Assembly: GCA_011317545.1 (NCBI GenBank)
Contig: WUJK01000011.1
Location: forward strand, 697,501-761,500
DNA length: 64,000 bases
Direction of reading: 5' to 3'
Source: Coniella vitis
Lineage: Eukaryota; Ascomycota; Sordariomycetes; Diaporthales; Schizoparmaceae
The notes beneath the pieces were generated by a model. It saw only the letters and a program-made list of their open reading frames with translations. It was not told where the DNA came from and searched no databases. Positions 32,986 through 44,803 of the stretch are shown here, in pieces; position 1 is the stretch's first letter; each line of letters starts with the position of its first letter. The translations under genes were made by a program, and so were the position numbers.

Positions 32986-33861
32986 ATGGCTTTCCTCTTC
33001 ACAGTCGGCTTCGTCTTTTGGCGATTTGTCGAGATCGTCACCTTGGTGCGTATGCCCTGCTTGCCTTGTTTTGCGACCCGCTCCGGCCCAGCATCTTGTC
33101 CGAAGCGAACTGCCTGCTGACTTGCGCGCGCCTTTATTTCGCCGCTTCTCTTAGATTCCGATCGTTGGCATGCTCGCCTACTTTGTCAATGGCTATGTCA
33201 ACGCCAACGTCATCACACCTGACTATATCTTGGTCCTTTTCATTGTGTCTGTCCTAGCCCTGGCATGGGCAATTTTCACCCTGTTCCTCTACCACCGGAG
33301 CAGCGCCAACGCGCGCTTCGTTGCCCTCATCGATCTTGGTATGTGCGCCCTTTTGCCAGCGTCTTCCCACCGCGCGGCCCTCTTCTGCGTTTACGGCTTT
33401 ACATAGTACACTTGGGGACAGCCTTGGTTGTGCACTGAGCTAATTCAAGCCATGATTGTGCAGCCTTCGTGGGAGCCTTCATAGCCGGCGTCTACTACCT
33501 CCGCTTCATCTCGGGCGCCAACTGCACGAGCATCGCTTACAGCTCAAGCTACAATATCGATTTCGGCATCTTCGGCACCTATTACGGAAACAGCCTCCAC
33601 GTTAGTACCAACAAGACCTGTGCCATGCTCAAGGCGTCCTTTGCCTTTGGCATCATGGAATGCATCTTCTTCTTTATCACATCGCTTCTGGCCTACTTGC
33701 ACGGAGATAGGCTGGCAAAGGAACGAAAGACTACGCGCTACTACCGCGAAACCCACTACTCTCGTCGCGGCCACCGCAGAGGCTCCCACGCGAGCCACAG
33801 AAGCCACAGAAGCCACAGTAACCGTCGGTCGAGCCACTCTCACCGCAGTTCTTATGTCTGA
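32986..33861 (+). CDS. Four-helix MARVEL-like membrane protein with Arg/His/Ser tail
   Basis: Predicted 213 residues from three exons: 32986-33045, 33155-33338 and 33464-33861 (introns GTGCGT...TTAG and GTATGT...GCAG). The ATG at 32986 starts inside the first hydrophobic segment (MAFLFTVGFVFWRFVEIVTL). Four membrane helices are visible: that segment with IPIVGMLAYF; YILVLFIVSVLALAWAIFTLFLY; DLAFVGAFIAGVYYLRF; and a last one around FAFGIMECIFFFITSLLAYL. A Cys-containing loop (SGANCTSIAY...NKTCAML) lies between helices 3 and 4, a pattern of fungal MARVEL-domain proteins. The cytosolic C-terminus is a 45-residue tail rich in Arg, His and Ser (SHASHRSHRSHSNRRSS). The family acts in membrane organisation; no specific role can be given. 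Confidence 0.8.
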
Positions 33862-34403
33862 GGGGTGGTATAATCGGTACGCTTGGGTAATATTGCCAGA
33901 ATGATCATGAAAACATGGCCGGTCTACCATCCAGAGACTCGGTTGGTGGAACTCAGCGTGGTTGGATGCACTATGAATGACGATTATGGGAGATACCCCT
34001 GATACGAGGTTTCAGTTCTCATGGGTTGCGGCAGCGGATAGCTTACGATTTATGATTGCACGACGATTTTCCGAAATGACGGTTTATATATACCATTCGA
34101 GTTCTTACTTGCTCATCATACAGCGCGATAAAAAAACAAAGACACATACCGTTGAAAGTGCTACCGCATACAAACTGAAAAATAAGTGCTGTGAGGATTT
34201 GGAGACCACAATCGACACGGCTCAACAGGGTTCGACTGGCCGTCTTCCTGCGCCGCCTCAACTTGAGACCAAAACTAACCCTGCAGACAACAATATCCAA
34301 CAGACGCATCAAGCTTATCAACTTTACATATAACCAATTCCTCTAAACACAAGTAGAGATCGCGCCTTCGACTCCAGCCTTTCATCGAACGGCTTTGAAA
34401 ATC
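33862..34403. other. Convergent 3' region
   Basis: 540 bases between two convergent genes, AT-rich; both 3' UTRs are expected here. No open frame of interest. Confidence 0.55.
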
Positions 34404-36163
34404 CTAAATGCACTGGGAATAGTAGTCATTCTCATACGTGCAGGCACCCGACGAACAGCACGTGGCTCCCGTCCACTGGAGACCACCGCACTGGCCGTAC
34501 AGGCTGGAGCAGCTGCCGCTCGTGGTTGTGGTTGTCGTCGTGACGGCCGAAGTTGTGCTCGTCTTTGATGTGGCTGACGTGGTCTTGCTCGTCGCCGACG
34601 ACACTGTGCTCGTTGTAGTGCCGCCACCTCCAGCAGTTCCGGTGAGCTTGAGCGTGACCACAGAGTAAGCCGGCAGCGAGACTGTAGCGACCCCTCCGGA
34701 TAGCGTCACTGTCGTCGTGTTCACCGAATGCGTATTGTCTGTCAGCCACGCAGTCGCCGCCGAGGGCGTAAAGCCACTAACCGAGACGGCCGCCGATTCT
34801 GCTGTCGCGCCCGAGTTGGTAAACACAGCCACGACACTTCCGTCGGTGTTCTCAAATGCGCCAATGGCGACGTTGGTGATGGTGCCCGCCGTGCCCACCC
34901 GGACAGCACCCGGGCGGATGAAGCGACTCCACATGGCAAATGCCCACAGACGGCCCGAGGGCGTCGCCGTCTCGCCGTCGAGCACGGCAACGAGATAGCT
35001 CGACGACGCCGACTCATCGATTTCCAAGCCCTCCCAGTACAGATAGGCAGACAGGTTGGCCGCGAGGATGCCAGTCGAGATCTTTCCCGCCCATGTGAGG
35101 CCCTCGCACAGGCCGCCCGAGCTGTACCAGGTCGTGCACCAGGCGTCGGACAGGTCTCCGCCCTCGGTCATCCACACGGGCGGCAGGCCGGGCACGGTGG
35201 TGCTCACGATGGGCGTCGTGGGGTCGCCGCCGTACATGTGGCTGGTGAGCAGACCGAGGTATGGAGTGATGCTGTTTGCGGCAACGAGGGCGGCTGTGGT
35301 TGTTTTGGCGTCATACCATCCCGTCATGTCGCAGCAGGCAATCTTGACGGATCCGAGGCCGGCGTCCTGGAGAGTGTCGTACAAAATCGGCAGGAAGGAG
35401 GTCACTTCCACCGGGTTGGAGACGGTGATCAGCATGGATGAGTAGGCGGTTCTAAAATCAAGGTTTCGAATCAGTATCGTCCGACGTTTGCGAACGTTGA
35501 AGGCCTGCGGTAAAGTAGCACGGCCAGCCAGCCAGCCAGCCAAGGACAAAGACGAGCGAGCACTCACGTCAAATCGGGCTCATTGAGAAACCCAACATGT
35601 GTGATAGGGATGCCCGCCTCCTTGTACAATTCGATATATTCGACCAAGAAGCTCGCATATGCCTGCCTCCAGTCCCCCGTCGCGCAAGTATGCCCCGTTG
35701 TCCCACAAAGATACCCTCCATCGATATCTTCCCCGTTCGTCTTCATGAACCCGGGAGCACTCCACGCATCGGCGTAAATTGTACTCACCCCGTAGCTCAG
35801 CGCCTGCTGGCTAAACCACACCTGGCCCTCGTCATTGTCGTCCCAGACATAGGTCGGGTCGGTGGTGCTGTTCGACGCTGGGGCGGTGGGCTCGATGCTG
35901 TCGCCTGTGCCGTTGGAGCCGATGCGGTTGCGGATGATGGTGAAGCCTGCACCGGTGGTGGTGTTGAAGAGCAAGTCGAGACCTTGTTTTTGCGGCGTAG
36001 CAGCGAGGGCCTGGAATTGACTTGCGCGGCCAAAGGCCTGGGAGAAGCCGAAGCCGTCGATGGATTGGTAGGTTGTGGAGAGGGTGATTGTTATGGGGGT
36101 TTGGGCTGCCGCGAGGCTGACGAGGCTGGCGAGGGTGGTGAGCCAGTGGCCGAGATGGGACAT
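34404..36163 (-). CDS. Secreted GH30 glycoside hydrolase (subfamily 7 type) with CBM1
   Basis: Predicted 547 residues. Exons 36163-35568 and 35451-34404 flank a 116-bp intron (GTGAGT...TTTTAG). The ATG at 36163 directly precedes a signal peptide (MSHLGHWLTTLASLVSLAAA); an in-frame ATG 11 codons upstream (36196) would blunt it. The barrel starts ITLSTTYQSIDGFGFSQAFG, typical of fungal GH30. Catalytic residues by family: Glu195 in GFLNEPD (acid/base), Glu295 in VWMTEGGD (nucleophile), about 100 residues apart as expected. After a beta-sandwich domain comes a Thr/Ser-rich linker and a C-terminal CBM1 (GSCSSLYGQCGGLQWTG...YYSQCI) with its conserved cysteines and aromatic residues. Subfamily 7 members act on xylan/glucuronoxylan; CBM1 binds cellulose. 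Substrate is inferred. The intron lies four residues after the acid/base Glu. Confidence 0.87.
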
Positions 36164-39100
36164 TGTGATGAGACGGGTGCTTTTCAAGTCATGCATGGGT
36201 TCCTCCTGGTCTATACTACGGGCGTCATGTTTTTCCTTCCTTTTTGTTTTCTTTTGTATGTATGGACTGAACCCCCTTGCCAGGCGGGTGAAGAAGAAGA
36301 AGAAGAAGAAGAAGAAGGATGCTCAGGTTCTTTATTGATTTAAGGTTCATGAGCCAAGGCAGTCTCATCTGTAAGAGCATACCGCTTTTCTACAAGTGAT
36401 CGTGGCGAAGCTTAAGAACTTGATGCATCGCCGCAAGAGGCAACGTACAGTCTTGTCTCCACGCATATTCAAAGCAAGACTTGGCTCCAACAAGTATAAG
36501 GGAAAAGGCGAGTCAAGACAGCTTGCGGGCCGTCGTAGCGATGAGGTAGGTCATGTGTCCCTATCGAGCAGTCTTGTCCTCTCCCGCCTGCCCGTGGTTG
36601 AAAAAGGGATGTTAGACTTGTACGCCTGCAGTAAGGCACGGTAAAAGTATGTGGTTTCTTTCGCATCACTCACTCATACCCTGTCATTTGAGCTGCCAAG
36701 GACTTGTGTGAATACCTACATAATGTACTAGGATGTACATAGTGTGCAAAGCACGATTCCTCCCAAAGGAAAAGTAAGAAGGAAGAAGAAAGAATCGAGT
36801 GGCGGCCTGTTGAGCCTGTGAGCTGTCTCCGAAATTGCCTCTTTCGGTGTCGTGTGAATTGAGCCCGGCCCCGATTGGAGGGATAATTTTTACTTGAGGG
36901 GTCGTCGTTTTTGGGAGGGGGACGTCCATAGGAAGGCCTTTGGACGGGCGCTACTATGTATTGTTATGTTGATGAGCTGATTTCAGAGTTCTTGAGTTAT
37001 GCTATTCTTTGTGGTGATTGTGATGGATGATATTGAAGCTTTGTTTTTCCCCTTCTACTTCTCGCCTTTTTTCTGTCCGTTCTTATTGGGAGAGTGGTAT
37101 ATGGTTGTCACATTATCTGCCAACTACTAGTAGTCTGGGATACTCGATGAGATTATTTCGGAGCTGAAATTGCAAACACCCATCCCAAAGAGACAGAAAT
37201 GGAATTGTATAGCAGTTTTCGGGAGGGAAGCAATAATATTTAGTATTGCAGGAAACGATATGTTCAAGTCTGAAATTCGCGTGTGTAGCTGTGAAAGCAT
37301 AGAGCGAGCTTGATAAGAGAATTGAAATAATAAGAGTTCAGAACCAGAAGATACGGTCCAACGTCTTCGAAGCTCAGGTGAACACTCGGCCCATTATACA
37401 CCAATAATAGAAGCGCTCCTAAATCTTTGCTTCCTTCAAGTCTGGTTCCGGCAGTACGAGTTCACATATCGCTCTGTCGACCCATCTTTCTGTACAAGAC
37501 TGCATCTAGCCCAACTCTTGTTTCCAAAAATAGCGAACCCATCTGCTCAGAAACCCAGACGAATCGATTACCAGGACAGCCTCCCAAGAAAATGGAATGA
37601 AAAAGCTAAACTTAAGCCGCTCGTCCGGAGCAGACCCCTGTTTGATGTCTCATCTTGGTCTCTTCTCTTCTTTGCCTTCATGACACTTGATTGCCGTGGT
37701 CGGAAATATGTACAGACGAGAAAAATCAAAAGAGAGAGAGAAAAGAAGTTTGTATGTGCGGCTCCGCAAGGGCTGCGCTGAACAGATGGGATGAAAACAA
37801 AAGGGTGTCAGGAACATCACACTAACTAAATGCGCTCAAAGGAGGTCCGAGGCGTAGTACTATGTATTCGCCTCTTATGCCCATTTCCTTACACATGTAC
37901 TAGTAGTACATCAAGGTACGACAATGGGATTTGCTCTAATTCATCGATGTAGAGATTACTGGTAGAGCTGTTGTGTTTTGAAGAAGAAGAAAAAACAGAC
38001 AAGTGATGAGTATGGCATTTCCCTATGTTCATATTAATATCAGTTAATTAATCAGCGTTCGGTCTTAACGGGTGTATACATAGTGATGCCCAGTACACGT
38101 GTCGAGACAATGAATGACCCACTTATACGGGTCTGGATAATCATGACGCCCAGCGCCTATCGAGGAAACGACGACCACCGTGACGTTGCCATCAATTCTC
38201 CAGTGGTTCGATGATTGTTGTCATCTAAACCGGCTGAAACGCCCGCTGCGCAAGGCACAACGCAGCCTACGGCTCAAGTTGCCAGTATTAGTAAGCGTAA
38301 CATGCAAGGGTTATCCCGCCCCCCTTGAAGTTCTGATCCTTGCTTTCACAGCTCAAGAGGTCAACGCCTTTCTTCTGTGGACATGACTGTTTGGAGTGGG
38401 CTGCGATGTGATATATAGTAATGTAGTAGGGATAGACTTTGGTACTTGCTCGGAGCCGCCGAGCAGATCGATTAACCTTTTGCCATCCATGCTCGGGACA
38501 GAAGTGACAAGTGAGGCCGTGAAAGCCGAGTGGATGGCTTTGTGTTTATGATGGTGAATTTAAGTTTACAGATACGAGTACCATAGTAGTTGTGCCCGAG
38601 GTTCTGTGTTTCTTACAGTCCATCTGCCCGAGGATTCCCATGATGTTGAGATCGAATCCAGTCAATCCATCGAACCGCAAATCCATGACCATACTGTATC
38701 GGGGCACAGTGCCCTACGTTGTGCCACTTTTGTGGAATGCTATCAAACTGCCAAGGCCTGCATAACACGCAGGAGGCACAACAAGGCCCCAAGATCGGAG
38801 CCGCACATGCTGCCAAAAGATGCTGCCCTCCTGGGAACCACAATGGGCGATGGACCCAAATAGGGCATGCCGAAGAAAAGGAGACCCCAGGGCGCTTCCG
38901 CGAGACAGCGCTGAGACAAGGCCTTCGTGTCATTCTGCGCTCGCTGCGCTCTTGATCCAGCAATATCGAGCCACTTTTGCAGCAAGAGGAACACCGGTGG
39001 GTCCGCATCTTGTTTCAAGCAAAGACCAGCATTTTCTTCTTTGTTCCTTTCTTCTCCAGGAGTACTCAGTCCGCTTGATCCCATGCACAAACGGCGCTGA

Positions 39101-40182
39101 GACGAACAAGGGACGAAAAGCGCTGGGCTGCTCTGCTACTCGCCACCTTCACTTCTGCCATGAAGAGGATTTGCGAAAGAGTACAGCTGTACATTCTGCA
39201 ATAGCTTGGTGTCTGAAGAGTGCCGCCCGGTCGGCTGCAAGTGGATTCGAGCGGGATCTGAGCCCTACATTAGTACTATGTACAATGGTGAGAAGTCATA
39301 CCAGAACAGCCCCCACGCAGTGAACGAGCCCAAGGACCACTACTATGGTAACGCTGAAACTTGTCTTTGGGTACCCGTTGATGTGTGAAGCCTGTCTCCT
39401 CGCTATGTTCCTCGCGAGACAAGCGTGCCATACAAGACCTTTCCAGCTTTATTGACCAATGACTGCAGGGTGTCATCTCGGCGCGCTTTTTGCATGTGTC
39501 GAAACAGCGGCGGGCCAAAGGCAGAAGAGCCCTCCTTGTTTCCAAAGGCATAAGCCGACCGCGGCAGAGAGGCCAAGAAAAAGACGTGTGCCTTTCCAGA
39601 GGGGCATATCTGCCTACTCCACCACTTTGCGACGCTTTTCGTTCGAAAGATCAAAACACACAAAAATTAAGAGAACCGCAAAATGTTTTGGCAACAGCCT
39701 CCTGAACAAAACATTTGTCGCCTCTCAACCTCTCGTCCAAACTTCCCATCCGATCCTCCTCCCGTGGCCTTGCTAAGCGAGGTGGCAGAACAGCATGGCG
39801 ATGCCAAACAGCTTTCATCTCTGCGTAGCATCATCCACAGCCGCCGTCTTCGTCTGTAGACTGTTGATATATATAGAGCTGCAAGAACTAGTCAAGTCGA
39901 TCCTTGGCTCTTGGTCATTCCTATCATCATCATCATCATCATTAACAATTACATTCTCTTTTCCAAGTCGCCGTGTTCTGGGATCTTGAAGATTTCCACG
40001 ACTGTATTCTCTAATTGTTTTCTGGCCGTGTATTTGCTTCTCAGGCAGGACCTTCCTTCCCTATTGCTGCTCATATCAAGTTCTGGGGCTTTTCTCATTC
40101 GTACTTTTGCGAATATCAGCTATAATCCGGCAATCACTTGCTCATTTCACCATTAGAACATATTACCTTCACAAGCATCAAA
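36164..40182. other. Four-kilobase gene-free region
   Basis: No coding region I can support. Contents seen: a GAA9 microsatellite (36290-36316); AT-rich sequence at 36.9-38.1 kb; more GC-rich sequence at 38.6-39.8 kb with short overlapping open frames on both strands and no family features; two reverse-strand copies of ACATAGTAC (37857-37865, 39273-39281). A TATA-like GATATATATAGAG (39866-39878) lies about 310 bases before the next ATG. The GC-rich part could hide a non-coding RNA or degraded gene. Confidence 0.5.
36290..36316. repeat. GAA microsatellite (9 units)
   Basis: Nine perfect GAA units about 130 bp upstream of the GH30 start codon. Confidence 0.9.
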
Positions 40183-41390
40183 ATGCTGTCCTTGAGACTC
40201 CTTTCACTGGCCGCTTTGGCTGCTTTTGCCCGCGGCCACTCGCAAATTATTGCAGCTTATGGAGATTCGGGAATGAGCGTTGGCTTCCTAGGTATGTCAA
40301 CCCCCCCCCCCCGGCAGCTCCAATCCACGCTCACACATATACATACACAAAAGAAGCCGTATTGTATACACGTTGTGCTGACGATTCAAACTTCCACAGT
40401 GGAGGAGCTGGCAAGAAATTGCACCAGCATCAGCCCCTGCCAACAAGACGCCACCCTGATCCGTGACGCCGAAATAGAAGCCAACACCGTCAATGAGTGT
40501 GGCCGAACAGAAATTGGCGGCAACATTGACGTGGGCGAGAACACGGAGAACGCACTGGCTGCCGGCCAGGTCACAAAGGTCAAGTCGGGCTCGACCATCA
40601 CCATGACCATCCACCAAGTCAACGCCGACGGTGCAGGCCCGTACACTGTAAGTAGCATTCCGAGCAGTGAGCAAACATATATGTTCTGGTTGAAAAAAAA
40701 AAAAAAACATTGTCTCTTACTGACCGGATCGACGAACTCGAAAAACAACAGTGCGATCTTGACCCCACTGGCAACACACTCGGCGCCACGGGCCAGACTG
40801 CCCTCGCCGTGACCAACAACGTGCCCGGCGCCAATGGCTTCTCGCAGGCCAAGACGCAGGACTTCAACATGACCATCACCATGCCTACCAACCTCAACTG
40901 TACCGGTGGCTCCACCGGCAACCTCTGCACGGTACGCTGCCGCAACAATGCCCTCGCGGGGCCCTTTGGCGGCTGCATTGCCGTCCAGCAGACCGACACC
41001 ACCACCAAGACCAATGTCGCCGCCGACATTACGACGAGCAGCACGCTGGACGAGGTCAACGCCCAGATCCAGCAGAACCAGATCGACCTGCCGGCTGCTA
41101 TTGCGGCAAACCAAAACGCCGGGACCGACGCTATGCTGGCCGCTGAGGCGGCCGTCACCAAGTTGATTGGGGTGAGCGTGGTGAGCAAGGCTGCTGCTGT
41201 GCAGACGCCGGCATTGGCTGCTGCGGGAGCGGGAGAGGCGACTACTAGCACAACCAGCAGTGCAGCAGCGGCCACGACGACGACGGCGACCAAGGGCAAG
41301 GGCAACAAGAACAAGGACAACAATAACAACAACAACAACAACAACAACAATAACAACAACAACAACAATAACAACAACAATAACAACTAA
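40183..41390 (+). CDS. Egh16/GAS-like secreted protein with poly-Asn tail
   Basis: Predicted 331 residues from exons 40183-40291, 40400-40647 and 40752-41390 (introns GTATGT...CACAG and GTAAGT...AACAG). It belongs to the Egh16/GAS/MAS family (DUF3129), secreted proteins of pathogenic fungi often expressed in appressoria. Signal peptide MLSLRLLSLAALAAFARG is followed by HSQIIAAYGD, so the mature protein may start with histidine. Family blocks: ARNCTSISPCQQD, NECGRTEIGGNIDVGENTEN, STITMTIHQVNADGAGPYT and NLCTVRCRNNALAGPFGGC, with conserved cysteines. The C-terminal 100 residues are Ala/Thr-rich, then Lys/Gly/Asn, ending in 23 consecutive Asn codons (41319-41387), an unusual tail likely to vary between strains. 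Biochemical activity of the family is unsettled. Confidence 0.87.
41319..41387 (+). repeat. AAC/AAT trinucleotide run coding for 23 Asn
   Basis: A 69-base imperfect AAC repeat with interspersed AAT codons, ending at the stop codon of the Egh16-like gene. Mixed codons suggest the repeat is not newly expanded, or that asparagine is tolerated. Confidence 0.9.
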
Positions 41391-41740
41391 TGTGGCATAT
41401 TTTCTGTTCGTTGCTCATACGGCATAGCCACTGAGGGCGCCAATGTGGAAGAGAGCGTTTACAAAGAGCAAAAATGGAGCATGCTCATGAATTAGAGGAC
41501 CTTCTTCCAGTTCCATCCGTTCCGGGAAAAGTTGCATTGCCGAAAGGCAGGGGGAAGAATGCAATGTATAGCTTATAAAGCGCTTGTATTTATTTTCTTT
41601 CTTCTATCATATTTTCTATATCCCAATCATACCAGCACAAGCTAGGGGCCAGGTATCCCATATTTAAATGTCGTTCGACCACATATGTATGGGCTTAACA
41701 CCTCGTGAAAAAAAACAACAACCGTATAGCCCCATGACAA

Positions 41741-41782
<42 letters not shown>

Positions 41783-42051
41783 CGGAAGATTGATTTCATG
41801 GACGAAACAGCATAAGTCACCGCCTGCAGCTGTGTATATTTTGTCTGTCGTCTGCCGCACTTGCTGAGAGAGTCCATGTGCGGCTTTCGGAACGTTGACC
41901 GGCCACCGCCCGGATTCTACCCATTCTGCAGAGCTTTGTCAATTTGTGACAAGACGAGTTTGTCATATGCCCTGATCAAGAAGTACAGACAGCCTTTGAA
42001 ATACAGTCATGATCTCTCAGTGAGCTCAAATCCCATGCCGTCTCCTCTGAT
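41391..42051. other. Convergent 3' region with TG repeat
   Basis: 660 bases between convergent genes. It contains a perfect (TG)20 microsatellite and no supported gene. Confidence 0.6.
41742..41781. repeat. (TG)20 microsatellite
   Basis: Twenty perfect TG units. CpA/TpG-rich yet intact, showing that this region was not subject to the CpA mutation seen in the retroelement block. Confidence 0.95.
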
Positions 42052-43586
42052 TCAAGGCCGATCTCCAGCCGGCAAGATCTGAATTGATAAATCCCAGTCA
42101 GAGCCACGGTCGTTGTGCGGCTGTTGTGGTATTGTTGGCACAGATATGGCTCGGTAATCGCTGATTCCCCGGCTAGTCTCACTTTCCGTTGTCGTCACCT
42201 TGGTCGTTGTTGTATTAGTAGTAGTCGTTGTTCTCGACGTACTTTTCGTTCTTGCTGTTACGTTCGTATCCCGAGAAATGGTGGATCCCCGGGGTTTTGT
42301 CCAAGCCAGGGCACTTGGTATCTCGAAGACAGAGCGGTTTTTCCTCCGCTTTCGGACAGCCGCCGCACGGTGCCGGTGTGCTTCACGCTGGTCGCCGTCG
42401 TCATTGAACATGTCGCCGCCAGGCCTGTAGGGTCCGCGTCTCCAGAAAGACTTTCTGAAAAGCGGTACCAATACGGGCGCATTGACAGCCAGCAAGCCAG
42501 CAGCCGTCTCTCGGAAACCCCAGATGTTGATCTTGATGATCGAAGGCGAGCCGCTGATGGTGAAGGCTGCGCGCACAACGGCTGTGGCTATCATGAAGAT
42601 CCCAGAACACAACAGGACCGTCACGCCCAGTTTCCGCAAGCCAGACACTCGAAGTTGCCATAGTATCGGCACCGGTAGGCTCAGAATCAGCACGTCGGTG
42701 ACAACGTTAAGTACGACGAGAGTCCAGAAGTTCTGAGGTCGGAAAGTGCAGCGAAGAGGCGGTAGGGGTCGGACAGCCCAATTGAGCTGTATTCTGGAGT
42801 GTAGTGCCTATTAGCTATTTGAGAGAGTATCGTAGCATGGGATGAGGGCCACCTTACGGCCAACACGAAAAGAGCGCCGTCAAGACAAGAGCCAAATATG
42901 CAACTGCATTGATCAGTATAAGACGGTTGGTCGTTAGCCAGGTTTGTCGCCACTCGTCTGCTTTCAGACGCCGGTAGAAGATCAGAATGGCAAATTTGAG
43001 AGTCCCTGGCCCAATCAAGTTGTTAACCCCAGCAGCTTAACGGGGGACATGCATTATGAAGTGCAGAATCAAGCTAAAGGCGCCCGTGAAACGTACAGAT
43101 CAAACCAGAGTATGTAAAGAAGGAGGCATATTCCCATTTAGTTCCCCTCTGCACAATCTCGAGGTCTGTACCAGATAGAAGCCATACCACGTCGGGAGAC
43201 ACGTTGATTGTGGATCCAGTATAGTAGGTGATTTCAACAATAACCCCATCGATGGACCAAAAAGTCAAAGCCTGGATTGAGTTAATATAGATCAAGAATT
43301 GCAAATTAGACACCTTACCAGCAACATCAAGTAGTCATCTCCACAAAAGTTTCTAATGCCAACAGTTCGGAACCGGACAATATACCGTAAGATGACAATG
43401 ATAACTCCCAGACCAAACCAAGACTGCAAGGGACAAACTGAAACGTCAGCCGATCATAGCATCCGGACGACTACAAAGACTTGATCTTCCAACCATAGTT
43501 ATGATGGAGCTACTGACCCAGACTTCTGGTAAATAGGAATCGTCAACGGCCAGTTCGACCAGAGAACTGGGACTCTGGGCTAGCAT
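42052..43586 (-). CDS. Seven-helix rhodopsin-domain membrane protein
   Basis: Predicted 412 residues from five exons: 43586-43518, 43423-43319, 43271-43097, 43005-42858 and 42793-42052. Each junction keeps phase and restores family motifs: VGIRNFCGDDYLMLL|ALTFWSID; YSGLI|WTLKFAILIFYRRL; ALFSCWP|IQLNW. The first donor is GTCAGT, weaker than the rest. This is the fungal 'rhodopsin domain' family (PTH11-like receptors without a CFEM domain): GDDYLML after helix 2, KFAILIFYRRL in helix 3, CTFRPQNFWTLVVLNVVTDVLILSLPVPILW across helices 5-6. The 170-residue cytosolic tail is basic with a Thr-rich run. A role in sensing or pathogenicity is known only for a few members. The ATG at 43586 gives MLAQSPSSLVELA; an upstream ATG overlaps it but stops after three codons. 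Confidence 0.82.
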
Positions 43587-44803
43587 TTCATGTCGCGGAT
43601 TCCTCCAATCGGTCGCATGGGGCATTACCGAGTCGAGTCGTCTTGGAGCGAATGGTCAACGTGGATCTGAGCTCATGTGTGGCGCAAAACGAATACCAGG
43701 AAGCCATTAATGGGCTGCTGTTCAGCTTTGGACATATCCGTGAGGCACGCAAGTCAAAGCTTTTGCTTTTGGGGCCGTCCCTATCAGAAGAGAAGCACTC
43801 TGTTGAATCTGCCCGGAGGAATTTGCGGTCCAACAGGATCCTTAAGGCAACGAAGGGGTGGAAGGCTCGGAGACTCTTACCGGCCCGTTGAGGCAATCCT
43901 GGGCCCCTGGCTACGCTCGGTGGTCAAGTGGTATTTCAGGAGAGGCCCAGCAAGTTGGCGCCATAGCTTGGGTGTCGGGCCAACTTTATTTTGGTGAGGC
44001 TTGGTAGCTACTTGGCTGGATCGAGGCATGATCTGGTCAAGGCACGAGTTGGCGAATCATGGACCGCACATCGGCTTGGAAGGCAGAGGCTAGGCTGCGC
44101 CTGATACATGCAACAACTCTATTGAATCTGCATTTGCTGCGCAGGCGGTTCGACTTTGGGGCGGATCGAGCAACATCACCGATCTGCCGGCCATCAAGCT
44201 CGCCTCCCGTCCTGGCTGCTGCGCGTTCCTGCGTGTGCTTGACAGCTGCCCTGACAGGCTTGAGTCCTCATAATGTATTGTGCCAAGCGTTTGCTGCCAA
44301 AAGTGCCGAGTGGCCCAGAGTATGAGACATATCATGCTTGATAATAATATTCCCAGAGCATTGCACGAGATGGAGAGCTACGCAGAGAGAATGAGTTGTT
44401 GAATGCGGGCACCTCAGGCGCGGCGTCAGTGAGAAGATGGGATTTAAGTTGGGTTACATAGCAGCTGCATCATGGAGCATGACTCAAATGCCCCACCAGC
44501 CCGCTTACCTAAAGCGGCATGCACCGATAAGATAAGCCACATGGGATCAAAGTGCAAAGCAGCTTTGTACGCGTGATCCGGTTGGTGGGACGCGACGCGC
44601 CACGCCTTCCTTAGAATCGCGTCTTGCTTTTTGTCCACTTTATCTGCCGGGTGCAGGTCTGAATCTGCTACCGACCTACGCCGTGTTGTCTTCCTTGTTC
44701 TGATACTGACTTCTGCTACAACTGCTTGATCTTTCAATTCTCTGTCTCTTGTGTTTTGAATCGTGCGAGTGAGCGTCACCAATTGATCCTTAGGCCATCC
44801 AAT
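43587..44803. other. Divergent upstream region of rhodopsin-domain gene and MSH6
   Basis: 1.2 kb holding promoters for two divergent genes. Short open frames on both strands (43588-43997) show no domain. No palindromic motif of note. Confidence 0.5.

Noticed and set aside
34728..35441. 237-codon plus-strand frame opposite the GH30 gene
   Set aside because: A shadow of the GC-biased GH30 exon; the opposite strand has signal peptide, catalytic residues and CBM1.
40619..41386. 255-codon minus-strand frame starting with a long Leu run
   Set aside because: It is the antisense reading of the AAC repeat and the Egh16-like exon.
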